A stretch of DNA of 31,597 nt from Caryophanales bacterium UBA5732 (GTDB lineage Bacteria; Bacillota_I; Bacilli_A; Izemoplasmatales; Hujiaoplasmataceae), in contig DIGC01000081.1 in NCBI GenBank assembly GCA_002419445.1, positions 1-31,597 on the forward strand. Reading direction: 5' to 3'. Below, in pieces: positions 6,888 to 15,156 of this stretch (within the stretch, counting starts at the first letter, position 1; every line of letters begins with the position of its first letter). Below the pieces are notes generated by a model. That model made no database searches and was not told the DNA's origin. It saw only the letters and a program-made list of their open reading frames with translations. The position numbers and the translations under genes are program-made.

Positions 6888-8359
6888 TTAATTACAATAA
6901 AATGATATTTGAGTCATCTAATCCTGGTCGTATCGGTTACTCACTACCAAGACAAAGATTTACAGATTATCAAGTTGAAAAGCTAGACAATAAATTATTA
7001 AGAAAAGCCGAAATATTGTTACCGGAAGTTTCAGAACTCGATGTTTTAAGACATTTTACCAACATCTCTAATAAAAATTTTGGCGTAGAAAATGGCTTTT
7101 ATCCTCTAGGTTCTTGCACGATGAAGTACAATCCGAAAATCAATGAAGAAATGGCTGGAAATAAGGCGTTTAAGAATCTTCACCCTTTACAACCGGCTAG
7201 TACTACCCAAGGGGCTTTAGAGGTTTATCATAACTTGCAAACCTATCTATCCGATATTTCTGGGCTATTTGAATTTTCACTTAATCCATATGCGGGAGCT
7301 CATGGTGAGTTGGTTGGTTTAATGGTTATTAAAGCTTATCATGAAGATCGAGGCGATTTTAAACGCAAGAAAATTATCATACCCGATTCAGCTCATGGGA
7401 CTAATCCTGCATCGACTACTGTTTGTGGAATGGAAGTTGTTGAAATTACATCCAATAAACGTGGACGTGTCGACTTAGAAAGTCTAAAGGCAGTTTTGAA
7501 CGATGAAATTGCCGGAATGATGTTAACTAATCCAAACACCTTAGGTATTTTTGAAAATGACATCTGCGAAATTACCAAATTAGTACATGCCGCTGGTGGT
7601 TTAATGTATTATGATGGTGCTAATTTAAATGCACTTTTAGGGAAAGTAAGACCTGGTGACATGGGATTTGACGTTATGCACATCAACCTTCATAAAACTT
7701 TCTCAACCCCTCATGGTGGCGGCGGTCCGGGATCCGGTCCTGTTGGAGTTACTGAAGTCTTGGCTAAATATTTACCTAATCCAAGAGTCAAAAAGTTAGA
7801 AGAGTATTATTTTGTAGAAAACTCTGGTGAAGCACTTGGCCAAATATCAAGTTATTTTGGAAACTATTTGGTGGCTTTAAGAGCTTATACTTATATCAGA
7901 ACTTTAGGTAAAGAAAACTTAAAATTAGTTGGTCCCTATGCCACACTAAATGCAAACTATATTTCTAACGCCCTAAAAACTACATATGAATTACCAATTC
8001 CTGGTTTTTGCATGCATGAAGTTGTCTTTAATGGCTTAATTGATAAAGATAATGATGTAAGAACTCTGGATATCGCAAAAAGATTACTTGATTTTGGCAT
8101 GCACGCTCCTACTATTTACTTCCCGCTTCTTTTCCCGCAATCAATTATGATCGAACCAACTGAGACAGAATCAAAAGAAACAATTGATGATTTTATCGAC
8201 GTTATGCGTAAAATAGCAATTGAAGCAAAAGAAGAACCGGACAAGTTAAAAGAAGCACCAACAAAGACGCCGATTAGAAGAACTGATGAAGTATTCGCGG
8301 CGAAGATGATGATTTTCTCTTACAAGGATTATTTAGAATATATCAATAGTCGAGGGTAA
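6884..8359 (+). CDS. gcvPB: Glycine dehydrogenase (decarboxylating) subunit 2
   Basis: 491 residues, the C-terminal, pyridoxal-phosphate-binding half of the split P protein. The cofactor lysine is K271 in the motif HINLHKTFSTPHGGGGPG, and FYPLGSCTMKYNPKINE and DSAHGTNPAST are also diagnostic. It overlaps the gcvPA stop by four bases and has a GGAGGG ribosome binding site inside gcvPA, so the two subunits are probably made in equal amounts. The cvpA-like gene starts four bases after its stop. Confidence 0.97.
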   Translation: MINYNKMIFESSNPGRIGYSLPRQRFTDYQVEKLDNKLLRKAEILLPEVSELDVLRHFTNISNKNFGVENGFYPLGSCTMKYNPKINEEMAGNKAFKNLHPLQPASTTQGALEVYHNLQTYLSDISGLFEFSLNPYAGAHGELVGLMVIKAYHEDRGDFKRKKIIIPDSAHGTNPASTTVCGMEVVEITSNKRGRVDLESLKAVLNDEIAGMMLTNPNTLGIFENDICEITKLVHAAGGLMYYDGANLNALLGKVRPGDMGFDVMHINLHKTFSTPHGGGGPGSGPVGVTEVLAKYLPNPRVKKLEEYYFVENSGEALGQISSYFGNYLVALRAYTYIRTLGKENLKLVGPYATLNANYISNALKTTYELPIPGFCMHEVVFNGLIDKDNDVRTLDIAKRLLDFGMHAPTIYFPLLFPQSIMIEPTETESKETIDDFIDVMRKIAIEAKEEPDKLKEAPTKTPIRRTDEVFAAKMMIFSYKDYLEYINSRG

Positions 8360-8363
8360 AATA

Positions 8364-9095
8364 ATGAATATATTTAATTTGTTTGGAGTTATGGATGTAT
8401 TAATCGTCGGGTCAGTTATTGCATTGGTCTTTGTTGGCTGGAAAAGTGGTTTTTTGTTAAAAGTAATCAAATTAGCTTCAAGTCTTTTTGGGCTAATTGC
8501 GTCAATTCTTTTAGCTAAACCGTTTTCTACCGTTCTTGACAAATGGTTTGGTGAAGGGATTTTATTAAAAATTGAAACTTTCCTTTTAGACCGCATTGCC
8601 AATGGTAATGATCAAGCGACAGAAGAAAATATTCGCGCTGCACTAGCAGATATGGCATTACCGAACTTTATCGTCGATTGGATTATTGATACAGTCAACA
8701 CTCAAGAAACAATCCAATCATTCGTAGATGCAGTAGCGCCTTTATTTAAATCATTAATATTATTGTTAATCGCTTTTGTAGTACTGTTCTTTGGTTCTAT
8801 GCTTGTCTTTTTATTGTTAAAAATTCTTGCAAAAATGATTACATCCTTACCAATTATCAAACAAATTGATAAAGTATTAGGAGCTGTTTTTGGTCTATTC
8901 AAAGCTGCTATCCTAATCTACGTTGTCTTGTTCTTATTAGGCTTATTGATTACAGTGCCGGCCATTAACGACTTTATCGGCAGTTTCTTGACTGTGGATA
9001 TGCAACTTGAGACCGATAGTTTCAGACTGTCAAAATGGCTATATGACAACAATATCCTCAAATATTTAGTCTTTGCTTTCGCAGCAATAATCTAA
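8364..9095 (+). CDS. CvpA-family membrane protein
   Basis: 243 residues with about four to five hydrophobic segments (roughly residues 10-30, 35-55, 128-155, 168-195 and a C-terminal one). The opening, MDVLIVGSVIALVFVGWKSG, and the VLGAVFGLFKAAI segment fit the CvpA family, first named for colicin V production in Escherichia coli and otherwise poorly understood. It lies in the cytoplasmic membrane. It follows gcvPB by four bases with a GAGGGTAA ribosome binding site, so it is the last gene of the glycine cleavage operon. A functional link to glycine breakdown is not evident. A bidirectional terminator follows. Confidence 0.85.
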   Translation: MNIFNLFGVMDVLIVGSVIALVFVGWKSGFLLKVIKLASSLFGLIASILLAKPFSTVLDKWFGEGILLKIETFLLDRIANGNDQATEENIRAALADMALPNFIVDWIIDTVNTQETIQSFVDAVAPLFKSLILLLIAFVVLFFGSMLVFLLLKILAKMITSLPIIKQIDKVLGAVFGLFKAAILIYVVLFLLGLLITVPAINDFIGSFLTVDMQLETDSFRLSKWLYDNNILKYLVFAFAAII

Positions 9096-9100
9096 AAATA

Positions 9101-9130
9101 AAACGTTCAGGTCGATCCTGAACGTTTTTT
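9101..9130. terminator. Bidirectional terminator between convergent genes
   Basis: An 11-base perfect stem (9101-9111 with 9117-9127) and a five-base loop, with T after it on the plus strand and A before it, giving U on the minus strand. It ends both the glycine cleavage operon and ispG and touches the ispG stop codon at 9129. Confidence 0.9.
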
Positions 9131-10178
9131 AATACTCTCTGATTATCTGTTTTAAAGTTTCAACTAAATCTTCCTGTTTTACTTTTTTTACTTTTACGCC
9201 GTCTATAAAGAGCAATGCTTCATTTAAACCGCCAGCAACAGCGATATTAGCTTCTTTGGCTTCACCAGGTCCGTTAACCACGCATCCCATTATCGCAACT
9301 GTGATATCTTTATTAATGGTTTCTAAGAAAGTTTCAATTTCGCTTGCGATGGGAATCATATTGTATTGAATTCTACCACATGTCGGACAGGAAACTAATT
9401 TAGGTTTCTTATAAAGTCTAAAGTTAGCTAGAATTTCTTTAGCGACTTTTATCTCATCAACCGGATTTGCGGTTAATGATACGCGAAGAGTAGAACCAAT
9501 TCCATGATATAAAATAGTTCCTAATCCAATGGAGGAGGCAATAGTTCCCCCAAAATTAGTTCCCGCCTCGGTAACTCCCAAATGGAGAGGGTACGGAAAC
9601 ACTTCAGATGCTAGCAGATTAGCTTTAATTGTATCCTGGACATTAGAAGATTTCAAAGAAATGATTATGTTTGTAAAATTAAATTTTTCTAGTAATTCAA
9701 CATGATATTTAGCAGAAGCTATCATAGCTTCTGGTGAAGGTTTTTTATATTCATCCAAAATGTGTTTTTCGATCGAGCCTGAGTTGATTCCGATGCGAAT
9801 CGGAATATTTTTAGTGTTGCAGGCATCTACAACCATTTTAATCTTTTGTTCATCACCGATATTGCCAGGATTAATTCGGATCTTGTCTACTCCGGCTTCT
9901 ACAGCTGCTAGTGCCAACCGATAGTCAAAATGAATGTCAGCGACCAGAGGGATATTTATTTGTTCTTTAATTGCTTTTAATGCTAAAGCATCTTCCATAT
10001 TTAAAACCGCGACTCTTACTATTTGACAGCCCGCGTTTTCTAGTTCGTGGATTTGTTTAACTGTACTCATTACATCTTTCGTTCTCGTGTTAGTCATAGA
10101 CTGAATAATTACAGTGTCACTACCGCCGATAAACAGATTACCTATTTGAATTTTTTTAGTCTTTTCTCTAGTGTACAT
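9129..10178 (-). CDS. ispG: 4-hydroxy-3-methylbut-2-en-1-yl diphosphate synthase (GcpE)
   Basis: 349 residues, the length of the compact bacterial enzyme. IspG makes hydroxymethylbutenyl diphosphate in the methylerythritol (MEP) route to isoprenoids, using a 4Fe-4S cluster. The cluster ligands are visible: C264 and C267 in SCPTCGRIQYN, C299 in MGCVVNGPGEA, and E306. Other family pieces are IQSMTNTRTKD, RINPGNIG and HLGVTEAG. The start ATG has GGTGAGG before it. It is transcribed alone, opposite to its neighbours, and shows that this organism makes isoprenoids by the MEP route. Confidence 0.97.
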   Translation of the reverse strand: MYTREKTKKIQIGNLFIGGSDTVIIQSMTNTRTKDVMSTVKQIHELENAGCQIVRVAVLNMEDALALKAIKEQINIPLVADIHFDYRLALAAVEAGVDKIRINPGNIGDEQKIKMVVDACNTKNIPIRIGINSGSIEKHILDEYKKPSPEAMIASAKYHVELLEKFNFTNIIISLKSSNVQDTIKANLLASEVFPYPLHLGVTEAGTNFGGTIASSIGLGTILYHGIGSTLRVSLTANPVDEIKVAKEILANFRLYKKPKLVSCPTCGRIQYNMIPIASEIETFLETINKDITVAIMGCVVNGPGEAKEANIAVAGGLNEALLFIDGVKVKKVKQEDLVETLKQIIREY

Positions 10179-10209
10179 CAGCTTTACCTCACCAAATATA
10201 ATCGATATT

Positions 10210-10237
10210 ATTATACTACAGAAGAAGATAATTTTAA
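10210..10237 (-). promoter_or_regulatory. Probable ispG promoter
   Basis: On the minus strand a perfect -10 TATAAT (10210-10215) is preceded by a weak -35 TTAAAA (10232-10237) at a 16-base spacing. The ATG at 10178 is about 30 bases beyond the -10. Confidence 0.5.
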
Positions 10238-10265
10238 CGTTTAAAACTTCATTTATGTAAAAATA

Positions 10266-10274
10266 TGGTAAAAT
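10266..10274 (+). promoter_or_regulatory. Probable extended -10 for the EI-N-like gene
   Basis: TGGTAAAAT (10266-10274) fits an extended -10 box, 21 bases before the ATG at 10295. No convincing -35 box is seen. It lies back to back with the ispG promoter. Confidence 0.4.
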
Positions 10275-10294
10275 AAGGATTAAAGAGGTGTGAT

Positions 10295-10969
10295 ATGTTA
10301 AGTTTTCAAGGTATTGGCGCTACCAGTGGCAAAGGTAGCGGTATCGCTGTGATACATAAAAAAGCAGTTGGTAAACTCCATGAAAAATATTACGCAGATG
10401 AGGCAAAAGAAGTGTTCTTTGAAATAAGAGAATTGGCACTTGCAGAAATTGACGGATTGATGGAATTATGCCACGAATGCGAAGAAAAAGACATTTTGAT
10501 TGCTCATAAATTAATGCTAAATGATACCGAAGTGAGCGACTATATTTTTAAAGAAATAGATCAAGGCGAAGATTTAATAAAAGCCATCAAAAACGTGCAA
10601 AGCGTATATTTTCAACAATTTGAAGCGATGGAAAATGAAGTTTTTAGCTCAAAAGCTTTGGATGTAGAAGAAGTTTTTGACCGCTTGATTAACAACATAA
10701 AAAAACAAGACAAATTTAAAGCGATTAATAAGAACTTCATCTTAATTTGCGACGAATTATTGCCAACGATGATTTATGATTATCCTTTAGAATATTTAAA
10801 AGGAATTATCGTAAAAAATGGAACTTTTTTTTCACACGGCGTTATCATTGCCAAATCGAAACAAATTCCTGTAGTTATTGGACTAGGGTTTGATATAGTG
10901 AAAATAAAAGCAAACGATTATTTAGTAGTTGATGGTTTGACTGGAAAAGTAGTCTTAATAAGCGAGTGA
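10295..10969 (+). CDS. Stand-alone N-terminal domain of PTS enzyme I (phosphohistidine domain)
   Basis: 224 residues. It matches only the first half of PTS enzyme I (about 570 residues in full). The glycine-rich opening FQGIGATSGKGSGIAVI, a helical HPr-binding-like region with SKALDVEEVFDRL and the swivelling domain with the phospho-acceptor histidine H181 in TFFSHGVIIAKSKQIPVVIG are present. The PEP-binding barrel that should follow is missing: the gene ends at GLTGKVVLISE with a normal stop and a terminator, so it is not a recent frameshift. Without the barrel it cannot take phosphate from PEP itself, but it could exchange phosphate with HPr or a similar protein. A gene for full-length enzyme I is not in the window. 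It could be a regulator, a phosphate relay or a decayed paralogue. Confidence 0.82.
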   Translation: MLSFQGIGATSGKGSGIAVIHKKAVGKLHEKYYADEAKEVFFEIRELALAEIDGLMELCHECEEKDILIAHKLMLNDTEVSDYIFKEIDQGEDLIKAIKNVQSVYFQQFEAMENEVFSSKALDVEEVFDRLINNIKKQDKFKAINKNFILICDELLPTMIYDYPLEYLKGIIVKNGTFFSHGVIIAKSKQIPVVIGLGFDIVKIKANDYLVVDGLTGKVVLISE

Positions 10970-10988
10970 TTATTGAATCACTCGTTTT
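10963..10988 (+). terminator. Rho-independent terminator
   Basis: CGAGTGATT (10963-10971) pairs with AATCACTCG (10976-10984) around a four-base loop, followed by TTTT. The stop codon of the EI-N-like gene lies inside the stem. Confidence 0.85.
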
Positions 10989-11254
10989 CATTGGTGATGC
11001 AAAACTTATTTAAGATATGATTATATTTAGTATTTAATATATTTCATTTTCATTTCTTGATAAATTTGTTTTCTTGTTGAAAACCGGTTTTTCTATTGAA
11101 TTGAATGATTAATTTTCACAAATGTTGTGTAAGCTATTTTTTCTTAAAAATATTTAATGCCAGAGCAAACTATCATCAAAACTCGTTTATAAACTGGATT
11201 ATTGAATTTAAAGCAAATAAACGCATTAAAAGTCAAAACTTCGAATTTTTAGGG
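10989..11254. other. Non-coding gap before ilvE
   Basis: The space between the two genes is 346 bp, of which the outer parts are a terminator and the ilvE promoter. The remainder is A+T-rich with stop codons in all frames and no ribosome-binding-site-led reading frame. I see no terminator pair or conserved RNA fold in it. Confidence 0.5.
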
Positions 11255-11283
11255 TTGAAGTAAGGGCTTACATAGTTTATAAT
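11255..11283 (+). promoter_or_regulatory. Promoter of ilvE
   Basis: TTGAAG (11255-11260), a 17-base spacer and a perfect TATAAT (11278-11283). The resulting leader is about 25 bases, which leaves no room for a T-box or peptide-leader attenuator. Confidence 0.75.
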
Positions 11284-11315
11284 AATAGTGATGTCTAATA
11301 TTCGGAGGTAGAGTT

Positions 11316-12332
11316 TTGACTGATATTGATTACAAAAATTTAGGGTTTAAAGCAAGAGATTCCCACGCCAATTACATTTCATATTTTAAAGACGGCTCAT
11401 GGGATGAAGGTGTATTAAGAGAAGAAGATACAATAACTATTTCCGCTTTTTCGACCGCTTTACATTACGGCCAACAAGCTTTTGAAGGTTTAAAAGCTTA
11501 TCGCAGAAAAGATGGAAAAATCCAAATCTTTAGAATGGATGAAAACGCTAAAAGATTACAGAGTTCTTGCGAAAGAATTCTAATGCCGATTGTACCAAAG
11601 GAAAAGTTTTTTAATGCTATAAAACAGGTCGTAGAAGCTAATAAAGATTTGATTCCGCCTTATGGATATGGAGCTTCTCTATATTTAAGACCATATATAA
11701 TTGGTGTAGGTAGAAATTTAGGTGTAAGACCAGCATCAGAGTATATATTTGGTGTTCTTGCATCACCAGTTGGTAATTATTTCAAAAGTGGTTTAAGCCC
11801 TGTTAATTTTATAGTAACCGATAAAGACCGCGCCGCACCAAATGGCACGGGACAAGTTAAAGTCGGAGGAAATTACGCAGCAAGTTTAATGAGCCATGAA
11901 CACGCACAAGAAGCTGGGTATGCAGATTGTATTTATCTCGATCCATTGACTCATTCTAAAATAGATGAAGTTGGAGCTGCTAACTTTTTTGGTATCACCC
12001 ACAAGAATGTTTTTGTCACTCCTAATTCTAGTAGCATTTTACCAAGTATAACAAAAAAGAGTTTATTATATATAGCTGAACACTACCTAAACTTGAAAAC
12101 CGAAGTGAGAGATGTCTATATCTCCAACCTTGATGAATTAAAAGAAGCCGGCGCTTGTGGTACGGCAGCTGCGATTACACCAATAGGTAGAATCGATTAC
12201 AACGGCGACAAACATGTTTTTTATAGTGAAACTCAAGTCGGACCGGTAACACGAAAATTATATGACACCTTAATGGGCATATATTTTGGTGATATCGAAG
12301 CCCCTGAAGGCTGGGTTACTGTCATTGAATAA
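11316..12332 (+). CDS. ilvE: Branched-chain amino acid aminotransferase
   Basis: 338 residues, fold-type IV pyridoxal-phosphate enzyme. It moves the amino group between glutamate and the 2-oxo acids of leucine, isoleucine and valine. The cofactor lysine is K182 in GTGQVKVGGNYAAS. Other markers are FSTALHYGQQAFEGLKAYR, LYLRPYIIGVG and EAGACGTAAAITPIG. The length and pattern fit the class that includes yeast and Gram-positive enzymes. Translation starts at a TTG (11316), six bases after GGAGGT; no in-frame ATG fits better. It is a single-gene unit with promoter and terminator. The glutamate it needs could come from gdhA downstream. Confidence 0.95.
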   Translation: MTDIDYKNLGFKARDSHANYISYFKDGSWDEGVLREEDTITISAFSTALHYGQQAFEGLKAYRRKDGKIQIFRMDENAKRLQSSCERILMPIVPKEKFFNAIKQVVEANKDLIPPYGYGASLYLRPYIIGVGRNLGVRPASEYIFGVLASPVGNYFKSGLSPVNFIVTDKDRAAPNGTGQVKVGGNYAASLMSHEHAQEAGYADCIYLDPLTHSKIDEVGAANFFGITHKNVFVTPNSSSILPSITKKSLLYIAEHYLNLKTEVRDVYISNLDELKEAGACGTAAAITPIGRIDYNGDKHVFYSETQVGPVTRKLYDTLMGIYFGDIEAPEGWVTVIE

Positions 12333-12360
12333 AAAAGGCGAGTTTTATGCTCGCTTTTTT
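12331..12360 (+). terminator. Rho-independent terminator after ilvE
   Basis: GCGAG (12338-12342) pairs with CTCGC (12350-12354), extended by A/T pairs on both sides, and is followed by a run of T. Confidence 0.85.
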
Positions 12361-12429
12361 GCTTTTTATTATTAATAAAATTATTAAGAATATCGGAATT
12401 ATGAAACCCGCAAAAAAAGAAATTCACAC

Positions 12430-12458
12430 TTGTTTTAAAAGCGCTTTCATTGTATAAT
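12430..12458 (+). promoter_or_regulatory. Promoter of the gdhA-serCA operon with cre-like site
   Basis: TTGTTT (12430-12435), a 17-base spacer and a perfect TATAAT (12453-12458). The spacer holds the palindrome AAAGCGCTTT, part of a 15-base match to the catabolite-responsive element consensus (WTGAAARCGYTTTCW) with one mismatch (12435-12449). CcpA bound here would block RNA polymerase, so repression of the operon in good sugar supply is likely (inference). Confidence 0.7.
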
Positions 12459-12508
12459 CTAAAGTGTTGGTAACCATACCCATAAAATTGGTGAGTAAAG
12501 CAGCTTTT

Positions 12509-12546
12509 GGAAAATAATATAATAGCATTTTCCATGCTTTTTTTTA
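12509..12546 (+). promoter_or_regulatory. Possible attenuator in the gdhA leader
   Basis: AGCAT (12524-12528) and ATGCT (12534-12538) form a short hairpin followed by eight T, a small terminator about 80 bases after the promoter and 60 bases before gdhA. GGAAAA (12509-12514) can instead pair with TTTTCC (12528-12533), which would open the terminator stem. This is a classic on/off layout, but the terminator stem is only five pairs, so it may be weak. The unit could also be a short separate RNA. Confidence 0.4.
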
Positions 12547-12607
12547 CGAACGATGATAATCGATTAACAAAAAATCGAAAAAAAATATAAGAAGTGAGGC
12601 GAAGAAA

Positions 12608-13954
12608 TTGTTTACAAATGATTACTTAAATAACCTGTTTGAGATTACTAAACAAAGAAATAGTTCTCAACCAGAGTATCTTCAAGCAGTTGAAGAGTTT
12701 TTTGAGGCGATGAGTTTCATCGTTGAAAATGATCCAAATATTGAAAAATTTGGAATCATGGAAAGAATTATCGAACCAGAAAGAATTATTAAGTTTAGAG
12801 TTACTTGGGTTGATGATGAAGGTAAGGTAAACGTAAATCGCGGATACCGCATTCAATTCAATTCAGCGATTGGGCCTTACAAGGGAGGAATTCGTTTTCA
12901 TCCATCTGTCAATGAATCAATTCTTAAATTTTTAGGTTTTGAACAAACATTTAAGAACGCACTCACCGGTTTACCTATGGGTGGAGCCAAAGGTGGATCT
13001 GATTTCAACCCACGTGGTCGTTCCGATAATGAAGTTATGCGTTTTTGCCAGAATTTTATGCTGGAAATGTATCGTCATATTGGCGCTGACACCGACGTGC
13101 CTGCCGGAGACATTGGCGTAGGATTCCGTGAAATCGGCTATATGTATGGTATGTATCGTAAAATTAGAAATGAAAACAGCGGTGTTTTAACTGGTAAAGG
13201 CGTTTCCTATGGTGGATCTTTAGGAAGAGCCGAAGCTACTGGACACGGTTTATTATATTTTGTTGGTGAAATGTTAAAAGTTTATCGTAATGAAACAATT
13301 GAAGGTAAAAGAGTTATTATTTCCGGATCTGGAAAAGTTGGTATGCATGCAGCTTTGAAAGCTCGTGAAATGGGTGCTAAGGTCATCGCTTTATCTGACA
13401 TAAACGGTTTTGTTTATGACAAAAACGGTTTAGACTTAAGTATTGTTAAAATGTTGACAGAAAAGAATCCTGAATTCTCTACTGAATACTTACAATACCG
13501 TCCTTCAGCTACTTATGATTCAAATCCTACTAATATTTGGCAAATACCATGTGATATCGCACTTCCTTGTGCAACTCAAAACGAATTGCCGCTTGAAGGT
13601 GCACAAGCTTTAGTTGCAAATGGTTGCTTCTTAGTTGCTGAAGGAGCAAATATGCCTACAACTATTGAAGCGACAAAATATTTACAACACGCCGACATTT
13701 TGTTCGCTCCTGGAAAAGCAGCAAACGCTGGTGGCGTTGCTGTATCAGGTTTAGAGATGACTCAAAATGCAATGCATTATCCTTGGTCATACGATGAAGT
13801 TGATGACAAACTACAACTTATCATGGCTGAAATCTTTCAGAAAGCTTATTCTGAAGCAAGAAAATATACAGATCATCGCAATCTAGTAATAGGAGCTAAT
13901 ATCGCTGGCTTCATGAGGGTATACCATGCAATGTTGGAACAAGGTATCGTTTAA
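12608..13954 (+). CDS. gdhA: Glutamate dehydrogenase
   Basis: 448 residues, the length of the hexameric, usually NADP-dependent enzyme that makes glutamate from 2-oxoglutarate and ammonia. Markers: RGYRIQFNSAIGPYKGGIRFHP, the catalytic lysine K128 in MGGAKGGSDFNPRG, DVPAGDIGVG, the Rossmann glycine motif in VIISGSGKVGMHA and AEGANMPTTIEAT. The length and pattern favour NADPH, that is, ammonia assimilation, but coenzyme choice is not proven. Start is a TTG at 12608 after GTGAGG. The stop overlaps the next start by one base (TAATG). It heads an operon with a DUF1015 gene, serC and serA, and supplies the glutamate that SerC uses. Confidence 0.95.
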   Translation: MFTNDYLNNLFEITKQRNSSQPEYLQAVEEFFEAMSFIVENDPNIEKFGIMERIIEPERIIKFRVTWVDDEGKVNVNRGYRIQFNSAIGPYKGGIRFHPSVNESILKFLGFEQTFKNALTGLPMGGAKGGSDFNPRGRSDNEVMRFCQNFMLEMYRHIGADTDVPAGDIGVGFREIGYMYGMYRKIRNENSGVLTGKGVSYGGSLGRAEATGHGLLYFVGEMLKVYRNETIEGKRVIISGSGKVGMHAALKAREMGAKVIALSDINGFVYDKNGLDLSIVKMLTEKNPEFSTEYLQYRPSATYDSNPTNIWQIPCDIALPCATQNELPLEGAQALVANGCFLVAEGANMPTTIEATKYLQHADILFAPGKAANAGGVAVSGLEMTQNAMHYPWSYDEVDDKLQLIMAEIFQKAYSEARKYTDHRNLVIGANIAGFMRVYHAMLEQGIV

Positions 13955-15144
13955 TGAGCGTCATTGTCACGCCGAATATATTACTGCCTATTGATTCGAT
14001 AAATAAAGAAAAATGGGCAGTAATTGCCTGTGACCAATTCACTTCTGAACCTGAATATTGGGATAAATTAAAAGTCTATGTTGATAACGTTCCTTCAACA
14101 TATCATTTAATATTGCCTGAAGCATTTTTAGATGAAGAAATTAAACATAAGATCAGTAAAATAAATTACAACATGGATCTTTACTTAAAAAATCACATGT
14201 TTGTTGAATCTGAATCTTTTGTTTTGGTAGAAAGACAAACTCCTTACGTTGAAAGACGGTTAGGATTAGTCACGGCAATAGATCTAGATGCCTATGAGTA
14301 TGAACCTGGTAAAAAGGGAAAAATAGCGGCCACAGAGCAAACTGTTCCTGAGAGAATACCCCCTCGAGTTCAAATCCGAGAAAATGCCCCAATAGAATTA
14401 CCTCACGTTTTAGTGCTCCTTGATGATCAAGGCCAAAATATAATCGCTAATCTTTATAAGAATAGAAAGAAATTTAAAAAATTATATGATTTCAAATTGA
14501 ACATGAACGGCGGCTATATTAGGGGATACGAAATAAAAAATACTCAACCGATAATTGATGCCATTGATGCTTTACCTAACGATTTGAATTTAATTGTTGG
14601 CGATGGCAATCACTCTTTAGCGTCAGCGAAAGTTTGTTGGGAAAAAATTAAGAAAAATCTTAATGAAGAAGAACGTAAAAAACATCCTGCACGTTATGCT
14701 TTAGTTGAGTTAATCAGTCTTTATGATGAGGGGTTAACTTTTGAACCAATTCATAGAGTCTTATTTAATGTTGATAAAAGTGTTATCAATGCTTTAGGAA
14801 ATCGCTTATCCGGTGCAGGTAAATTGGAAATATTTTTTAACAACGAAGTTTTTTACATTGATATTCCCGAAAATCCATTTTTAGCAATAAAACAAATTCA
14901 AGAAATTATTGATGATTTTTTGAAAAAAAATAGTTATGCTGATATCGATTTTGTTCATGGAATTGATAGTTTGAAGAGAATTGTTAAGAATAACCATGAT
15001 TGTGTAGGCATATCGATGCCCACGCTTGAAAGAGATAAATTATTACCTTACATTAGAGAAAACGGAGTTCTTCCTCGAAAATCCTTCTCCTTGGGCGAAG
15101 CGGAAGAAAAGCGTTATTATCTTGAAGGAAAAAAAATATTATAA
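13954..15144 (+). CDS. DUF1015-family protein
   Basis: 396 residues, a typical length for the DUF1015 family. It opens with a pattern seen in that family (VIACDQFTSEPEYWDKL) and carries the conserved GDGNHSLASAKVCWE stretch (from residue 216), FEPIHRVLF and a C-terminal RKSFSLGEAEEKRYYL. The biochemical role of the family is unknown. In many clostridia such genes lie next to serA and serC, as here, so a task in serine or phosphoserine metabolism is often guessed. The start overlaps the gdhA stop by one base, so translation is probably coupled. No signal peptide or membrane segment. Confidence 0.85.
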   Translation: MSVIVTPNILLPIDSINKEKWAVIACDQFTSEPEYWDKLKVYVDNVPSTYHLILPEAFLDEEIKHKISKINYNMDLYLKNHMFVESESFVLVERQTPYVERRLGLVTAIDLDAYEYEPGKKGKIAATEQTVPERIPPRVQIRENAPIELPHVLVLLDDQGQNIIANLYKNRKKFKKLYDFKLNMNGGYIRGYEIKNTQPIIDAIDALPNDLNLIVGDGNHSLASAKVCWEKIKKNLNEEERKKHPARYALVELISLYDEGLTFEPIHRVLFNVDKSVINALGNRLSGAGKLEIFFNNEVFYIDIPENPFLAIKQIQEIIDDFLKKNSYADIDFVHGIDSLKRIVKNNHDCVGISMPTLERDKLLPYIRENGVLPRKSFSLGEAEEKRYYLEGKKIL

Positions 15145-15156
15145 GAGGTGAACATT

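Noticed and set aside
8333..8602. 89-codon minus-strand reading frame
   Set aside because: Antisense shadow of the start of the CvpA-like gene; no ribosome binding site.
10047..10244. 65-codon plus-strand reading frame opposite the start of ispG
   Set aside because: It is antisense to the well-supported ispG and its promoter, has no ribosome binding site and no recognisable product.
11284..11315. T-box or leader-peptide attenuator for ilvE
   Set aside because: The promoter lies so close that the leader is only about 25 bases long.
12518..12523. A second gdhA promoter from the TATAAT box in the leader
   Set aside because: No -35 box at 16-18 bases and no TGn extension; the box overlaps the hairpin arms and is probably chance in A+T-rich DNA.
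12233..12535. 100-codon minus-strand reading frame across the end of ilvE and the gdhA leader
   Set aside because: It runs through the ilvE terminator and the gdhA promoter, is antisense to ilvE and has no family resemblance.
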